This document shows positions 62,501-64,000 of a DNA stretch of 64,000 nucleotides, piece by piece. The notes beneath the pieces are model-generated. The model had not been told where the DNA came from and did not search any database. It was given only the letters and a program-made list of their open reading frames with translations. Source of the stretch: Populus alba. Its lineage: Eukaryota; Streptophyta; Magnoliopsida; Malpighiales; Salicaceae. Each line of letters begins with the position of its first letter. The stretch's first letter is position 1. Both the position numbers and the translations under genes were made by a program. The stretch is from contig NC_133284.1 of NCBI RefSeq assembly GCF_005239225.2, positions 36,036,758-36,100,757 of the forward strand, written 5' to 3'.

Positions 62501-63926
62501 GGTTCTTTAAGCAGGGGGCATTGTTACAGTACAAATTGGTATAGTTAGTAGGAAAAGCAGTGTAGGTGAGAAGATTCAGTTAGTTAGTTAATAGTCTTGG
62601 AAGGGGAGATGGTTAGAATCAGGTAGCAAGTCCTCCCCTCTCCTGGGAATTAGCATAGTTTATAGCTAATCCAATTTCTCAATAATTGGATTGTATCAGA
62701 TCCCCAAGGAGTTAATAGTTTTAGCTCTGAATTCTGGATCTTAACTTGTACTTCAAATGTAAAACATATAATTTCCATCACACAAAATTAATATATGCTT
62801 AAGTGACCTGTTTCAAACACTCTGATTAATGTAAAATGCAAATTCTTATAATTTGTCTAATTGTTTCCCCTATTTGAACAGCAAGTAAAAGAAGTAGAAT
62901 CTGCGAGTCAGCACATTTTTGACAGCTTTCTAGAAATTTGTTTGTTCATTAAGTTCAGAGAGCAATAACAATAGAGGGAAAAAATATTCAAGTGCAAGGG
63001 GAAAACCTAGCAGTTTGCTGGAATGTTATACCTATAGTGCCACCGCAGCTAAAACCCCAGTGTTTCTTTATTTAATAGCTTGCTTGCATACTTGATGCTG
63101 TCATCATTGAACCAACAGAAACTAAATTCCAGAGGATTTGGACACAAACTATAACTTATATAATCATGCCTCAGGGCACTTTGGATTGCCTCAAAAATAC
63201 TTGAAATCAAGGCTTCTAGTCAAGTTTGTATAAATGCGGAAACTTTTCAAATAAAATTTACCTCTAGATGAATAGGCCATTGGATCTTCTCCGCACCACG
63301 TCCCATCAGTCTTACTCCATCTTTTATCTGCTTCCCAATGGCCCCAGTATCCTGTTGGAATAATTGTAATGATCAGCACAGACCAAGGCCCACCATGGCA
63401 CAGTGGCTTAGATTTGAGATCTAAAGAGGGACACTAACATACCTTGAGGGTTTTCATTGTGATTAATTCATGGGAATCTATCTTCCCTGCATTGATAAGT
63501 TTTGCAATCTTTCCCAAACCTACTGGCTGCCAGAGAAAGCACACGAGTAAACGATCAAGGAATGAGCAAAAGAATGGAGACCATTAACAGTATACTTGCA
63601 AGAAAGGATGAAATCAATAGCAATATTCAAATAGTCATTCAATATAACAAATTTGAAATTATGTTTATGGATTGTTTTTCTTTATCTGATACCAGAGAAA
63701 ACAACAGCCATTAATCAACTCAGCAAAATACAACTATTTTCACTAGATTGCATCCCATCAAAGAAGAGTGTTTCCATTTCAGTTTCTTTATCCCAACATT
63801 CTATCCTAGCATCCATAAAACAAACATATCTCATCTTGAACGTAGTACAGAGACTTCAAAAATACGACTAAGCATTCTTTCAAGTTAACATATAATCCTA
63901 GACTAACCTCGTGTCTGTTATGATCC
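59521..63926 (-). CDS. Ribosomal protein L15, mitochondrial type (uL15m), 3' part; gene continues past the right edge
   Basis: Visible minus exons: 63926-63908 (19 nt, proposed), 63526-63443, 63351-63262 and 59781-59521, with the stop at 59523-59521. The reading PVGLGKIAKLINAGKIDSHE continues into DTGAIGKQIKDGVRLMGRGA and then SRVTVRAKEAVEAAGGSVRR. This is the C-terminal half of the L18e/L15 ribosomal superfamily. The plant mitochondrial signature follows: LLKPEWFEKKGRLLPK, then a Pro-rich tail KVDSIGRLPAPTKPIPF. It belongs in the large subunit of the mitochondrial ribosome. The start, targeting sequence and glycine-rich N-terminal half lie beyond the window. The last intron (63261-59782) is 3.5 kb because an LTR element sits in it. 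Exon phases all agree. Confidence 0.88.
59850..62698 (+). mobile_element. Non-autonomous LTR retroelement inside the L15 intron
   Basis: 5' LTR 59850-60181 and 3' LTR 62522-62698 both start TGTTACAGTACAAATTGG and end GGATTGTATCA. The 3' LTR lacks about 155 bp, including the promoter box GCTATAAAAAGG (near 59978-59989). Behind the 5' LTR is ATTGGGAGCAGAGC (60182-60195), a degenerate tRNA primer site. Before the 3' LTR is TTGAGGACAAGG...AGCAGGGGGCA, a polypurine tract with the usual gypsy-style lead-in. Internal sequence codes for no recognisable pol domain. A frame at 60543-60872 (109 codons, Gln/Ser-rich, coiled-coil-like LNQLKDEILESLERLL) and a direct repeat of about 66-bp spacing (60590-60700) are visible. 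It lies antisense to the host gene. Target duplication not evident. Confidence 0.65.
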
Positions 63927-64000
63927 CTACAAAGAAAAAAAAAAAAAAACAAGACTTTCATTCCTAATCAATCTCAGCAGCAAATCCTCAAAACAACAAA

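Noticed and set aside
1..64000. CRISPR arrays, operons, phage or bacterial systems
   Set aside because: Gene structure, introns and repeats are those of a plant nuclear genome; no spaced direct-repeat array was seen.

Overview
The window is nuclear DNA of a woody eudicot, most likely a poplar (Populus, Salicaceae). This rests on plant-type intron-rich genes, long AT-rich spacers, (AT)n microsatellites and dispersed repeats of a kind I associate with Populus intergenic DNA; the species is an inference. No bacterial or organellar block is present.

Layout. 609-3494 (minus) is the translocon-associated protein beta subunit gene, with a 6-nt microexon. 3.5-18 kb is gene-poor: it holds a minus-strand tandem pair of MIR169 hairpins (5.88-6.34 kb) with a TATA box, then decayed Ty3/gypsy gag and integrase remnants, a fragment resembling an endogenous caulimovirid reverse transcriptase/RNase H, and a Helitron-like T-rich repeat. 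18251-20366 (plus) is a CONSTANS-like two-B-box/CCT transcription regulator whose last intron appears to be GC-AG. 27454-30005 (plus) is an 11-exon BRO1-domain protein with an acylation-type N terminus. It converges on a CASP-like four-helix membrane protein gene at 30841-32610 (minus). 33-42 kb is spacer with SINE copies, a Helitron-like repeat and a TIR element. 42131-43955 is a decayed, partial, intron-containing copy of the next gene. It is followed by a truncated Ty1/copia element (5' LTR, primer site, start of gag). 49695-57820 (plus) is the intact 14-exon phytyl ester synthase/diacylglycerol acyltransferase-like gene. 59521 to at least 63926 (minus, running off the right edge) is a mitochondrial-type ribosomal protein L15 gene, whose 3.5-kb last intron holds an oppositely oriented non-autonomous LTR element.

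The genes are ordinary, mutually unrelated plant housekeeping or regulatory genes: ER translocation, endosomal trafficking, membrane scaffold, chloroplast lipid metabolism, organellar ribosome and light/flowering regulation. They do not form a pathway. From memory, TRAP-beta and a BRO1-domain gene also lie next to each other in Arabidopsis (At5g14030/At5g14020), so their shared presence here may be old synteny. The most interesting signals are the microexons, the clustered MIR169 pair with its own promoter element, the GC-AG intron, the pararetrovirus-like fossil and a family of Helitron-like 3' ends. I found no convincing wholly new biological system.
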